DNA from: CAZBMJ01 sp964493205
GTDB lineage: Bacteria; Myxococcota; UBA727; JABDBI01
NCBI GenBank assembly: GCA_964493205.1
Contig: CAZBMJ010000012.1
Location: 1 to 54,497, forward strand
Reading direction: 5' to 3'
DNA length: 54,497 bases
Below are positions 33,961-43,378 of the stretch, piece by piece. Position 1 is the first letter of the stretch. Each line of letters opens with the position of its first letter. The position numbers and the translations under genes are program-made. The notes under the pieces are model-generated. The model saw only the letters and a program-made list of their open reading frames with translations. It ran no database searches and was not told where the DNA came from.

Positions 33961-35344
33961 CCTTAGAGCCTATAAATATGATTAAAAACCCCAATAAAAA
34001 TCCTGGAATCAGGGTAGGTATACCTGTGTTAAAAAAATTCCAAAAAATCCCTATGGAGACACATACTATGAGGGCTGCTACACAATAATTATAGTTAAGT
34101 TTCCTCCCATAGAGGGTTGCAATGAGTAAAGGGCCAAAAGAGGACCCAAGACCAGACCAGCAATAATACACCGCATCATGAATGGAATTATTTTTGAATA
34201 AGGCAATGCTTAAGGCTATTAAACAAATAAAAATAGCTGATACTCTTGATACTAACAAAATTTTTTTATCAGAGGCTTTTTTGTTTAATAAACAATAAAA
34301 GTCTTGTGATATTACCGAAGCAGCTACTATTATTTGTGAATCAATAGTTGATAGCGTTGCAGCCAAAATGGCACATAGTGCAAAGGCTGCTAAAAAGCTT
34401 GGAAATATAGCTTTTGCCATGATGACAAAGATCATTTCTGGATTAGCAGGTACTTCTGTGAAGAATAAATGAGCCGCCAAACCAGTGGCAATAGATGCTG
34501 ATAATGCTAATATTTGCCAGATGGTTCCTATCCATTTAGCTTTATTGAGCTCTTGAGCGTCTTTGATGGCCATAAATTTGCTTAAAATGTGAGGTTGCCC
34601 AAAGTAGCCAAGACCCCAGCTAAAAACTAACAATAAAACCTTGCCTGCATCAGGAGCATTTTTTGGTATAAAATCTTGAAAATTAATAGAATTATTTGAT
34701 GCTAGCGTGAGTGTATTTAAATAAAAATAATCATAAATAATTATAGATGGCACTATTATTATAATAAATAATAAAAATAAACCTTGAATAAAATCAGTGT
34801 AGCATATAGCGCTGAATCCACCTATGCTTATGTATATTAAAATGGCAAATATAGAAACTATACACCCTGTATAATAATTTAAAGAAAATAGTTGTTCGAA
34901 TAAATAGCCCATGCCAATAATGCCAGCGGAAATATAAATAGTGAGAAAAAATACGCTGGATAGGGCTAGGAGTATGCGTAAAGTTTTTTTATTAGGAGCA
35001 ATTTTTTTTTCAATAAAGCTTGATAAAGTTAAAGCACCTAGTGCTTCGCTTTGCACTCTCAATGGCTTCGCTATAATTTGCCAGTTTAAAAACATGAATA
35101 AAATAAGCCCCACAGGCATCCAGATAGATAGCAAATCTGATCGGTATATGGACATTGGTAGGCCCATAAATAACCATACGCTCATATCGCTAGCATTAGC
35201 AGAAATAGCAGTTACCCAATAGCCAAGGCTTCTGTTGCCTAAAATATAATTACTCGATGACGTATTTTTTTTACTCGCAAAAATACCTATAATAAGTAAT
35301 AATATTATATATAAGCATACTGCTATAATCGATGTATTTTGCAT
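33944..35344 (-). CDS. SSS-family sodium:solute symporter, PutP-like
   Basis: The 466-residue protein is a sodium:solute symporter of the SLC5 family closest in pattern to PutP (sodium/proline). Visible are GNRSLGYWVTAISANASDMSV (the family GGRxLxxWvtALSAgASDMSg), SIGGFSAICYTDFIQG, and GYFGQPHILSKFMAIKD. The conserved ASDMS and the GGxSAVxxTDxIQ region are preserved, so transport is plausible. Proline as the substrate is an inference from similarity. It converges with the AGCS gene and is followed upstream by rpsU in the other direction. Confidence 0.87.
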   Translation of the reverse strand: MQNTSIIAVCLYIILLLIIGIFASKKNTSSSNYILGNRSLGYWVTAISANASDMSVWLFMGLPMSIYRSDLLSIWMPVGLILFMFLNWQIIAKPLRVQSEALGALTLSSFIEKKIAPNKKTLRILLALSSVFFLTIYISAGIIGMGYLFEQLFSLNYYTGCIVSIFAILIYISIGGFSAICYTDFIQGLFLLFIIIIVPSIIIYDYFYLNTLTLASNNSINFQDFIPKNAPDAGKVLLLVFSWGLGYFGQPHILSKFMAIKDAQELNKAKWIGTIWQILALSASIATGLAAHLFFTEVPANPEMIFVIMAKAIFPSFLAAFALCAILAATLSTIDSQIIVAASVISQDFYCLLNKKASDKKILLVSRVSAIFICLIALSIALFKNNSIHDAVYYCWSGLGSSFGPLLIATLYGRKLNYNYCVAALIVCVSIGIFWNFFNTGIPTLIPGFLLGFLIIFIGSKVKSEN

Positions 35345-35452
35345 ATAAATAAACCTTTTTTATAAAATTTATATCATTGACAGATTGTTTAAAAATAGAT
35401 AGTGGGATTAAGATTAGAGTAATTTAGTTGGTTTTAAGGGTAGGTGATTTTA

Positions 35453-35662
35453 GTGACCAAAATTTCCATCAGAGATGGCGAATCTTTTGAACGTGCTTTA
35501 AAGCGCTTTAAAAAAAGAGTTGAACAGGCTGGAATTCTTAAAGAAGTTCGTAAACGCGAATTTTATGTGAAAAAGTCTGTGGAAGAAAAGCTTAAAAAAA
35601 GAGCAGCTGAAGCAAGATCCAGAAAAAGACAAAAAAGATTAGCCCAAAAAGGCTATAATTAG
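35453..35662 (+). CDS. rpsU: 30S ribosomal protein S21
   Basis: The 69-residue basic protein matches S21 (KISIRDGESFERALKRFKKR, then EFYVKKSVEEKLKKRAAEAR), a small-subunit protein involved in initiation. Two GTG starts are possible. The one at 35453 is preferred because AGGTGA lies 5 bases upstream, while the one at 35444 would overlap that site. A clear terminator follows. Confidence 0.92.
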   Translation: MTKISIRDGESFERALKRFKKRVEQAGILKEVRKREFYVKKSVEEKLKKRAAEARSRKRQKRLAQKGYN

Positions 35663-35668
35663 TTTTTT

Positions 35669-35698
35669 AAATCCCCTGTTTGTTAAGGGGATTTTTTA
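35669..35698 (+). terminator. Intrinsic terminator after rpsU
   Basis: The stem AAATCCCC (35669-35676) pairs with GGGGATTT (35687-35694) across a 10-base loop and is followed by T residues. It shows that the ribF frame begins downstream of it, not at 35680. Confidence 0.85.
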
Positions 35699-35709
35699 TT
35701 TGGAATTAT

Positions 35710-36582
35710 ATGAATACTCTAGCTTGTGTGCTGGCTATTGGTAAATTTGACGGCATTCATAAGGGCCATTTAGAAGTTTTGCGTAAAGCACTAAGTTTTG
35801 ATAAAAACTTAAAAAAAGGTGTGGTGACCTTTGAGCCCTCTCCATATGAAGTTTTATATCCCAATAAAATTTATTATAACTTAACTAATAACGACCAAAA
35901 AATAACGATGCTTAAAAACTTAGGCTTTGATTTTGTAAGTATTTTACCCATAGATAAAAACTTTTTAACTATTTCTCATAATAATTTTGCTCATATGCTT
36001 AAAGAAAAATTTTTAGCAAAGCATGTAGTAATCGGCGAAGATTTTAGATTTGGCAAAGATGCTTTGGGTGATGTGGAGTTTTTAAAAAATTTTAGTGAAG
36101 ATCTGATAATTCACCCTGTTTCTTGTGCTTTATTTAATAATAAAAAAATATCTTCTTCAAGAACTAAAAAAGCCTTATTACAGAGCGATTTTTTAAGCGC
36201 TACTAGCATGCTTGGTCGAAATTTTAGTATTAGTGGCAGAGTGATTAAAGGGCAAACTTTAGGTGCTAGTTTAGGCTTTAGAACAGCTAATTTAGCTATA
36301 AACATTAATTATCCTCTTACCTACGGCGTATATGCAACTCTTACTAAAATTAATAATGAATATTTTAAATCTATTTCTAATTTTGGCCTTAGACCAACAA
36401 TAAGTAATACCCGTGAAGTGTTTTTAGAAACTCATATATTAGACAAAACCCTAGAACTTTATGATTGCCATATAGAAATATTTTTTATGAGTAAAATTAG
36501 AGAAGAAATAAAGTTTCCTTCTCGAATTGCTTTAGTAACTCAAATTAATAAAGATATTTTAGTAAGAAGAAACATTATTTAA
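35710..36582 (+). CDS. ribF: Bifunctional riboflavin kinase / FAD synthetase
   Basis: The 290-residue cytosolic enzyme would phosphorylate riboflavin to FMN and adenylate FMN to FAD. The N-terminal nucleotidyltransferase motif IGKFDGIHKGHLEVL and GEDFRFGKDALG are seen. The linker SSSRTKKALLQSDF and the C-terminal kinase signature ISGRVIKGQTLGASLGFRTA, followed by NLAI, are also present. The start at 35710 is chosen because the longer frame (35680) begins inside the rpsU terminator. It converges with the WD40 gene, overlapping by 4 bases. Confidence 0.9.
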   Translation: MNTLACVLAIGKFDGIHKGHLEVLRKALSFDKNLKKGVVTFEPSPYEVLYPNKIYYNLTNNDQKITMLKNLGFDFVSILPIDKNFLTISHNNFAHMLKEKFLAKHVVIGEDFRFGKDALGDVEFLKNFSEDLIIHPVSCALFNNKKISSSRTKKALLQSDFLSATSMLGRNFSISGRVIKGQTLGASLGFRTANLAININYPLTYGVYATLTKINNEYFKSISNFGLRPTISNTREVFLETHILDKTLELYDCHIEIFFMSKIREEIKFPSRIALVTQINKDILVRRNII

Positions 36583-37604
36583 ATTTTATTAGCACTTTTT
36601 GTGGGTCTTATTGGCAATTCATACATTTCTATATTGCCTTTATGAGATCCGGTAAGGAGTAAATTCCCCATAAAACCTAGGCTTAAAATGTTATTACTAT
36701 TTTCTAGTGTTTCTATTTGTTGATACTCTTGATCTATGTTTAATATAATTATTCCACAGGTGTGGGATACTAAGAGGAGATTAAGATCATTATTAAAAGT
36801 TATTTTATGTATTAGAATATTAGGGAAAAATAATTTTTTATATTTTTTAAACTCAGTTTGTTCAAATTCCCAAAATTTTATAGACCCATCACTAAGAGCA
36901 CAGGTTATTTTTTCGTCATTATAAAAATCCACATCTTTTATTATAATTTGAGGTTTTTTAGTAGAAATTATTGTTTGAAAGTGTTCGTAAGAATTATTTT
37001 TTAAAGACCAAAAATTTATATTTTTTTGACAAGCTGATATAAAAAAATTTCCACTAGGAGAAAATTTAATCAATTCGATAGCGCCTTCATGAAAGGTAGT
37101 ATGGATTATTTCCATTTCTTCATACTCTAGAATATTTTTTGTTTTTTTAAGTTTATAAATTTGTATAGCTCTATTATTAACAGTACAAATAAACCAATTT
37201 TCTTTCGGATGAAAATTTATTATATGTAAACGTGAACCAAAGTTAGTATACATAGTTTTTGAAAAAAATAATTTGTTATTATTTATTGTATAAAAATTAA
37301 TCTTACAAAAATGGGAAACAGCAATAATATCTTCATCTTTATTAATTTTTATATCATGGTTTCTATCCCCATTATTATAAATACTTTTTATTTCTTTTGT
37401 TGTATTTGTTTCTAATTCAAATTTATAAAGAGATATTTTATTTGCAGTACAATATAAAAAAAAATCATTTTTTTTACTACAACATATAGTATCTATTGAG
37501 TGTGTATCATTTATTGTTATGTCTTCTAATTTATTTAAATTAAATGCTAGCTTACTTATGGACAAAGAAAATAGCGTGATAAGAATTATTTTTAGTTTAA
37601 ACAT
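36579..37604 (-). CDS. WD40-repeat protein with putative signal peptide, in sctV operon
   Basis: The 341-residue protein begins with a hydrophobic segment (about 4-20, LKIILITLFSLSISKLAF) that looks like a signal peptide or anchor. Degenerate WD40 units follow: GAIELIKFSPSGNFFISACQ with KNINFWSLKNN, then VDFYNDEKITCALSDGSIKF, then GNLLLTGSHKGNIEMYEL. A seven-bladed propeller is likely. The start is supported by AAAGGATG, which sits at the very end of sctV; only 10 bases separate the genes. The shared transcript with the type III export gate suggests a link to secretion, perhaps as an exported protein-binding factor. That is inference. WD40 proteins of this form are mainly eukaryotic. Confidence 0.75.
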   Translation of the reverse strand: MFKLKIILITLFSLSISKLAFNLNKLEDITINDTHSIDTICCSKKNDFFLYCTANKISLYKFELETNTTKEIKSIYNNGDRNHDIKINKDEDIIAVSHFCKINFYTINNNKLFFSKTMYTNFGSRLHIINFHPKENWFICTVNNRAIQIYKLKKTKNILEYEEMEIIHTTFHEGAIELIKFSPSGNFFISACQKNINFWSLKNNSYEHFQTIISTKKPQIIIKDVDFYNDEKITCALSDGSIKFWEFEQTEFKKYKKLFFPNILIHKITFNNDLNLLLVSHTCGIIILNIDQEYQQIETLENSNNILSLGFMGNLLLTGSHKGNIEMYELPIRPTKSANKI

Positions 37605-37614
37605 TTTACATCCT

Positions 37615-39774
37615 TTAGGCTAAGTTAGGCGAAAGCTTTAGCATTTCTAAAGATTCTTCATCGTCATCATCATCTTGATAAAGTTTTGCTTCTTCTAAGC
37701 TTATATGACCAATGGGCTGTACTTTAAAATCTGGATGTAGTTCTTGATAACTTATCACAGCTACATCAAAAAAATCATTTTCAATAAGTTTTCTCACAAA
37801 ACGCCTAATTTCTTGGGATACTAAAATTATTGGTTTTTTAGATCTAGGCGGCATATTAGTGATTTCGTGGTTTAGGCTTTGTAATACTTGCTTGCGTATT
37901 TCTGGGTCAATGGCTAAAAAAGAGCCTAAATTACTTCGTTCAATACTTGTACTAAAAATATCTTCTATTTGGGGAGATAATAAAAATACCAATAAAGTAT
38001 CTTGATTTTGGCTATGATTGTAACAAATAGAACGAGATAAAGATTGTCGTACTTGTTCTGTTAAAATAATAGTATCGCTACTGCTAAGCCCATGTTCTGC
38101 TAAAGCTTGTAGTATAGTTTTAGTATCTTTAATGCTAATACCTTCGCTTAAAAGTCTTCTAAAAATATCGCTAAGCTGATACAAACTCACTACTTTAGGC
38201 ATGACTTCGCGTACCAGAGCAGGAGAGGATTTTTCTAATTGATCTAAAATTACCTGTGTTTCTTCTACACTTATAAAATCTTTAGCATTTTTTCGTAAAA
38301 TACTTGCTACGTGTAATAAAATTCTTGAAGCTGGGTCAAAAAATTCTAAACCTGCTTTTATTAATAAATCTCTATGAGAAATATTGGTAACACTACACCT
38401 AAGATTAGTAGCATGATTAATGCTTTGACTAACATCGTTGATGCCTAATGCCAAGAGCTCATGAGGCATGACATTTACTAAGCATTCATCAGGTTTAATG
38501 GTAAAAGAATCTATGGGTATTTCGTTTATAAATACAACATAACTAAATTTTGGTAATTGCCCTTCATATGCAGCTTTAACTCTAATTCCTGGAAATCTTA
38601 CCCCAAGCTCCATAAACAAGCTTTCTCGTAGCATAGGAATAAACTTTGGTATAAATTCACTTTCTTCATTTACTAAATTTACTAATTCAGGGCTTACTTC
38701 AATACAAATTGGTACTACACCAGTAATAAAATTTTCCTCACCCACAGCCTCCATAGGCTCAAGATTATTTTGATGCACCAAATCAACAGATTTAGTTGCT
38801 CTAAGCCCTATAACACCAAATACAATTCCCAGTATGCCTAAAATACTAAAGGGAATAGATGGTAATCCTGGTGCTTGGCCAATAATAATAACAAATACTC
38901 CTGCAAGTAAAAAAGCTTTTGGATAAGCTGATAACTGGCTATTAATCTCTTGGCTTAAATTTTGATTATGAGTGCCTGACTCTACCCTGGTGACAATTAA
39001 ACCTGCACAGATGGACATAAGCAAACTTGGAATAATACTCACTAAGCCATCACCCACTGATAAAATACTAAAGGTCTGTAAAGCTTCGTAAATATCCATA
39101 TCAAGCTGAGTTTTACCAATGATTATGCCAGCTAAAATATTGATAAAAAAGATGACAATGCCTGCAATGACGTCACCCTTAACAAATTTCATAGCGCCAT
39201 CCATAGCACCAAATAACTGACTTTCACGGCTTAAATCTTGTCTTTTTTGTTTGGCTTGTTCTAAGTCTAAAATACCTGAGCGTAAATCAGCATCTATGCT
39301 CATTTGTTTTCCAGGCATAGCATCAAGGCTAAATCTGGCAGCTACTTCTGCTACCCGTTCAGACCCTTTAGCTACTACCAACATATTAATAAGCATAAGT
39401 AGCAGAAATATCACGATTCCCACTACTAGATTGCCCCCCACTACAGAATTACCAAAAGCTAGAATTACTTCGCCTGCGTCTGCATGAAGTAAAATTAAGC
39501 GTGAGGTAGCAACATTGAGGCCTAATCTAAAGAGTGTGGTGAGTAATAATATAGTTGGAAAGCTTGAAAGACTTAGGGCTGAGGGGATATAAATAGAAAT
39601 TAATAAAATTAACAAAGCACAAAAAATATTAGCAGAAATAAAAATATCTATTAAAAATGCAGGGATAGGGATTACTAACAATGCCACGACTAAAATAATT
39701 AAAAAAGCGAATAGAATGTCTGTGTTATTAGCCAGCAATTTGCTAAAAGAAGAGTTCTTAAAGGTTTTCATCAT
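37615..39774 (-). CDS. sctV: Type III secretion export gate SctV
   Basis: The 719-residue inner-membrane protein is the major export-gate component of a type III secretion machine. N-terminal membrane helices are followed by the FHIPEP signature RVAEVAARFSLDAMPGKQM (about 140-158). A cytoplasmic C-terminal domain extends from about 345 and ends in a short acidic tail. The injectisome form (SctV/LcrD) is preferred over the flagellar FlhA because of RESQLFGAMDGAMKFVKGD, where FlhA has READFYGAMDGASKFV, and DADLRSG. No other secretion gene is in the window, so the rest of the machine must be elsewhere. It is divergent from pyrH and followed by the WD40 gene. Confidence 0.9.
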   Translation of the reverse strand: MMKTFKNSSFSKLLANNTDILFAFLIILVVALLVIPIPAFLIDIFISANIFCALLILLISIYIPSALSLSSFPTILLLTTLFRLGLNVATSRLILLHADAGEVILAFGNSVVGGNLVVGIVIFLLLMLINMLVVAKGSERVAEVAARFSLDAMPGKQMSIDADLRSGILDLEQAKQKRQDLSRESQLFGAMDGAMKFVKGDVIAGIVIFFINILAGIIIGKTQLDMDIYEALQTFSILSVGDGLVSIIPSLLMSICAGLIVTRVESGTHNQNLSQEINSQLSAYPKAFLLAGVFVIIIGQAPGLPSIPFSILGILGIVFGVIGLRATKSVDLVHQNNLEPMEAVGEENFITGVVPICIEVSPELVNLVNEESEFIPKFIPMLRESLFMELGVRFPGIRVKAAYEGQLPKFSYVVFINEIPIDSFTIKPDECLVNVMPHELLALGINDVSQSINHATNLRCSVTNISHRDLLIKAGLEFFDPASRILLHVASILRKNAKDFISVEETQVILDQLEKSSPALVREVMPKVVSLYQLSDIFRRLLSEGISIKDTKTILQALAEHGLSSSDTIILTEQVRQSLSRSICYNHSQNQDTLLVFLLSPQIEDIFSTSIERSNLGSFLAIDPEIRKQVLQSLNHEITNMPPRSKKPIILVSQEIRRFVRKLIENDFFDVAVISYQELHPDFKVQPIGHISLEEAKLYQDDDDDEESLEMLKLSPNLA

Positions 39775-39839
39775 TCTATTGCCTATTTTTTTTGTTTATG
39801 ACACTAAATCAATACGATTTTTACTAATGGGAAGTTATT

Positions 39840-40568
39840 ATGCCATCAGACCTTAAAACCAGTAAGTTTAAGAGAATATTGCTGAAATTATCTGGAGAAG
39901 CCCTTCAAGGTGATTTAGGCTACGGTATCGATCCTAAAATTATTCATAAATTAGCCGAAGATATTAAAGAAGTAAGCGAATTATCCATAGAAGTGGCGGT
40001 AGTTATTGGTGGAGGAAATATCTTTAGAGGTGTTTCTGCTTCTGTATTAGGTATGGATAGGGCCACTGCTGATTATATGGGAATGCTGGCCACTGTCATT
40101 AATGCACTAGCCTTGCAAGAAGCTTTAGAGAAAGTTGAAGTTACTACTCGTCTTATGTCTGCCATTAGTATGCAAGAACTGGCTGAACCTTATATAAAAA
40201 GAAGGGCAGTGAGACATCTTGAAAAGGGTCGCGTAGTAATATTTGCGGCAGGTACGGGTAATCCATTTTTTACCACTGATACTGCGGCATCTTTGAGAGC
40301 CATAGAAATACAAGCTGATGCTATTTTTAAAGCTACCAAAGTGGAAGGTGTTTTTGATGATGATCCAAAAATTAATAAAAATGCCAAATTATTTAAAAAG
40401 CTTACTTATTTAGATGTTTTAAAAAAAGGCTTAAAAGTTATGGATTCCACTGCCATATCTTTATGTATGGATAACAGTATGGACATATATGTTTTTAACA
40501 TGACAGTACCTGGTAATATTATAAAAATTTTATTAGGTGATGATATTGGGACTAAAGTTAGCCAATAA
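39840..40568 (+). CDS. pyrH: UMP kinase
   Basis: The 242-residue enzyme of the amino-acid-kinase fold phosphorylates UMP to UDP. Visible are LLKLSGEALQGD, VVIGGGNIFRGV, MDRATADYMGMLATVINALAL (21 with the initial residues, family-typical), and TGNPFFTTDTAASLRAIE. The ATG is preceded by GGGAAG. It is followed by frr, the usual bacterial partner, but tsf is not upstream. Instead sctV lies divergently with 65 bases between. Confidence 0.95.
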   Translation: MPSDLKTSKFKRILLKLSGEALQGDLGYGIDPKIIHKLAEDIKEVSELSIEVAVVIGGGNIFRGVSASVLGMDRATADYMGMLATVINALALQEALEKVEVTTRLMSAISMQELAEPYIKRRAVRHLEKGRVVIFAAGTGNPFFTTDTAASLRAIEIQADAIFKATKVEGVFDDDPKINKNAKLFKKLTYLDVLKKGLKVMDSTAISLCMDNSMDIYVFNMTVPGNIIKILLGDDIGTKVSQ

Positions 40569-40582
40569 AAATGAGGTTTAAT

Positions 40583-41140
40583 ATGACTGCAACTACTACA
40601 AATGAAATGAAAAGTAATATTGAAAAAACCATAGATGTTTTTAAAAAACAGCTTACTAGCATAAGAACAGGCCGGGCTCATGTATCTTTGCTCGATTCTA
40701 TAAAAGTTGATTATTACAATAACCCAACTCCCCTAGCTCAAGTAGCAGCAATCAGCGCTGCGGATGCTAGAACTTTGCATGTTAAAGCTTGGGAAAAAAA
40801 TATACAAAAATCCATAGAAAAAGCTATACAGGAAGCCAATTTAGGGCTTTCTGCAGCTATTGATGGTGATATTATTCGTGTATCTGTTCCTATTTTAACA
40901 GAAGAAAGGCGTAAGGAGTTTTGCAAACAGTGTAAAAGCAAAGCTGAAGAAGCAAAGCTGGCAGTGCGCAATTATCGTAGAGATGCTAATGAACTTCTAA
41001 AATCTGCCACTAAAAAGGGCGAAATTTCTGAAGATGACGAAAAAAGAGCTTTAAAAATTACTCAAGACTATACGGATCAAGCAGTTAGCCAAATAGACGA
41101 TCTTTGTTCTAAGAAAGAACAAGAAATCATGAAAATTTAA
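40583..41140 (+). CDS. frr: Ribosome recycling factor
   Basis: The 185-residue protein matches the usual RRF length and sequence (SIRTGRAHVSLLDSIKVDYY, RVSVPILTEERRKEF, AVRNYRRDANE). It splits the post-termination ribosome together with EF-G. The start at 40583 is preferred over 40571 because GAGG lies at a fitting distance and the resulting length is canonical. It lies 14 bases downstream of pyrH in the same operon. Confidence 0.95.
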   Translation: MTATTTNEMKSNIEKTIDVFKKQLTSIRTGRAHVSLLDSIKVDYYNNPTPLAQVAAISAADARTLHVKAWEKNIQKSIEKAIQEANLGLSAAIDGDIIRVSVPILTEERRKEFCKQCKSKAEEAKLAVRNYRRDANELLKSATKKGEISEDDEKRALKITQDYTDQAVSQIDDLCSKKEQEIMKI

Positions 41141-41217
41141 CTATTTACATTTTTTTGAGATCTTTAGCTGAATTTTATATTCCTTTTTACTAGATAACAA
41201 ATAATCCAAAACATTAA

Positions 41218-41223
41218 TATAAT
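41218..41223 (+). promoter_or_regulatory. Possible -10 box
   Basis: TATAAT occurs 36 bases before the start of the His/Asn-rich gene, with no clear -35 partner. The position and the strict match make a promoter plausible. Confidence 0.35.
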
Positions 41224-41259
41224 TTTTGGTGATAAATAATAGTAAAATGGAGTATAAAA

Positions 41260-41769
41260 ATGAAAAATATGTTAATTCTTTTATCTACACTCTTTAGTGT
41301 ATTTTCTTTTGCAGAAATGGCTGAAAAACCAATGATGAATGATGAAGAAGTAAAGCCGATGACTATGCCTGAACAAGTGATTCAATTACCGGATGCTTAT
41401 GTGGGAGGACGTTCTTCAGTTGTAAGAAATCCTACCATTAACATTAATCAAGAAAGAAATGTTAACTATTCAAGAAATATTAATGTTGATAATCATATTC
41501 ATAAATTAAATCATACTCATAATCATTTGAGAACTAATGTTAACCTTAATAATCATTACAAGATGCGTACAAAAGTATACAATCATTTTAGTCAAAGTGC
41601 TAGTGCTGATGCTACGTATTCAGTAAATGATACCTATGAAACAATGCCTACTGTTGAAGTAAATTCTGAAGTAAGCACTATTGTTGGTAGCTATTACCCA
41701 AATCTTTATGGTAGTTTTTGCCACCCATACTATGGTGGAAGATTTTTTAGACATTGCCGTGGTTTTTAG
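41260..41769 (+). CDS. Small exported His/Asn-rich protein
   Basis: The 169-residue product has a signal peptide (1-18, LSTLFSVFSFA). The middle is rich in Asn and His in alternating patterns (NHIHKLNHTHNHLRTNVNL), possibly able to bind metal ions. The C-terminal end has two Cys and is rich in Tyr, His, Gly and Phe (CHPYYGGRFFRHCRG). A ribosome-binding site (GGAG) precedes the ATG and a strong terminator follows, so it is a monocistronic real gene. I do not recognise the family; metal binding is inference from composition. Confidence 0.75.
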   Translation: MKNMLILLSTLFSVFSFAEMAEKPMMNDEEVKPMTMPEQVIQLPDAYVGGRSSVVRNPTININQERNVNYSRNINVDNHIHKLNHTHNHLRTNVNLNNHYKMRTKVYNHFSQSASADATYSVNDTYETMPTVEVNSEVSTIVGSYYPNLYGSFCHPYYGGRFFRHCRGF

Positions 41770-41791
41770 TAAGTATTCTGTTTAGAAGCTA

Positions 41792-41816
41792 AGCGCCTTA
41801 ATGAGGCGCTTTTTTT
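41792..41816 (+). terminator. Intrinsic terminator after the His/Asn-rich gene
   Basis: The stem AGCGCCT (41792-41798) pairs with AGGCGCT (41804-41810) around a 5-base loop and is followed by a run of T residues. It has the highest GC of any hairpin in the window. Confidence 0.88.
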
Positions 41817-41935
41817 ATTGCTAATTATCTTCTTGCTGTCTCATTAAATATTTGCTAGCAGCTTATTTGAACTAAATAAACGATTGTAATCAAATTTTAT
41901 ACCAATACTTATGGTTTTAATCTTGTGGATATTTA

Positions 41936-43369
41936 ATGAAGCCAATTAAAAATTTATCTCGTAACATATTCTTAGCTTTAATTTTAGGTAGTTTACTAGG
42001 AATATATTTGCCAAGTTTTGTTGGCTATTTTTCTTTTTTAGGTTTAATTTTTAAGCTTTCACTTTCCATGATAGTGATGCCCATAGTTTTTACTTCTATT
42101 TTAGCGGCCTTTGAAAGTATCGGCAATGTTTCTCATTTATCCACGCTGGGTATTAAATCTATTATTTACTATTTATCTACTACTTTTATAGCCGTGATTT
42201 TAGGGCTCATATTAGTAACTTTTATCCAGCCTGGGGTATCTAGGCCTTCAGAAGCCATAACTCAAAAAATATCTGCCTTAGATGAAAATAATACTCAAAA
42301 TTTAGCGCTACGTATTAGCGAAATTTTTGCTGCAGAAACTAATCAAGAATTATCCAGTCCAAAAATTACAGATTTGCAAGAAAGTTTACTTACTATTGCT
42401 AAAAATAATACCAGTGCTGCAGAACTAAAAAGTAAAGCCTTAAAACTTATTGGTTCATTAGAGCTGAGATCTAAGCTTAATGCTGATAAAAAACCTAAAG
42501 AAAATGGTGTTTTGTCTATTAAAGATTTTTTATTACTACAAATAGAAAAAACCATCATAAATCCATTTGAAGCTTTAGCTAGTAAAAATGTTTTAGCAAT
42601 TATCGTTTTTACTATGTTATTTGGTGCAGCTCTTACTACTATTGGGCCTGCAAAAGAAAAAATTTTTGAGATAAACCGAGCTGTTAATTTAAGCATCATG
42701 AAAATTATTCATATGATCATGTATATTTGTCCTTTTGGAGTATTTGGTTTAATTTCTGAAGTAACTGCTTCCCTAGGTTTTGAAGTATTTTCTAAGCTAG
42801 GTTACTATATTTTATGTGTTTTACTCGGTTTAGCTATACATTTATTTGTTATTTTACCTGGTATTAATTATGCTTTTTCGGGTATAAAACCTTGGTTTTT
42901 TTTCAAAGCTATTAGGCCTGCTGTGGCAGTAGCTTTTTCTACTTCTTCCTCATCGGCAACGCTTCCTATAAATTTGCAATGTGTAGAGGATAATCTAGGA
43001 GTAGATAAACGCATCAGTAAATTTGTTTTGCCATTAGGATCTACTATAAATATGGATGGTACAGCTCTTTATGAAGCGGTAGCAGCAGTATTTATAGCTC
43101 AGCTCTTTGGGGTTTCACTGGATCTTCAAAGTCAAATAATCGTAGCTTTAACTGCAGCTTTAGCATCTATGGGAGCAGCAGGGATTCCTGCTGCTGGCAC
43201 CGTTACCATGTCAATGGTTTTGGCAGCAGTAGGTTTGCCTTTGGAAGGTATTGGGATTATTTTGGCGGTGGATAGGCCTCTTGATATGTGTAGAACTGTG
43301 GTAAACGTAGCTTCCGACGCTACAGGATGTGTAGTTATTAATAGTTTAGAAAAGAATAAATTAGAATAA
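41936..43369 (+). CDS. DAACS-family dicarboxylate/amino acid:cation symporter
   Basis: The 477-residue membrane protein shows the family features STSSSSATLPINLQCVED (hairpin 1), NMDGTALYEAVAAVFIAQ (helix 7, NMDGT) and MGAAGIPAAGTVTMSMVL (hairpin 2), then DRPLDMCRTVVNVASDA (helix 8). Key binding residues are preserved, so it should import glutamate, aspartate or a neutral amino acid with sodium or protons. A loop of about 100 residues (about 95-200) with charged helical sequence is longer than in GltP/GltPh and probably lies outside. No operon partner. Confidence 0.92.
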   Translation: MKPIKNLSRNIFLALILGSLLGIYLPSFVGYFSFLGLIFKLSLSMIVMPIVFTSILAAFESIGNVSHLSTLGIKSIIYYLSTTFIAVILGLILVTFIQPGVSRPSEAITQKISALDENNTQNLALRISEIFAAETNQELSSPKITDLQESLLTIAKNNTSAAELKSKALKLIGSLELRSKLNADKKPKENGVLSIKDFLLLQIEKTIINPFEALASKNVLAIIVFTMLFGAALTTIGPAKEKIFEINRAVNLSIMKIIHMIMYICPFGVFGLISEVTASLGFEVFSKLGYYILCVLLGLAIHLFVILPGINYAFSGIKPWFFFKAIRPAVAVAFSTSSSSATLPINLQCVEDNLGVDKRISKFVLPLGSTINMDGTALYEAVAAVFIAQLFGVSLDLQSQIIVALTAALASMGAAGIPAAGTVTMSMVLAAVGLPLEGIGIILAVDRPLDMCRTVVNVASDATGCVVINSLEKNKLE

Positions 43370-43378
43370 TTAGACTAC

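Noticed and set aside
37615..39774. Flagellar FlhA as an alternative for SctV
   Set aside because: The ESQLFGAMDGAMKF and DADLRSG signatures are of the injectisome type, and no flagellar gene is present.
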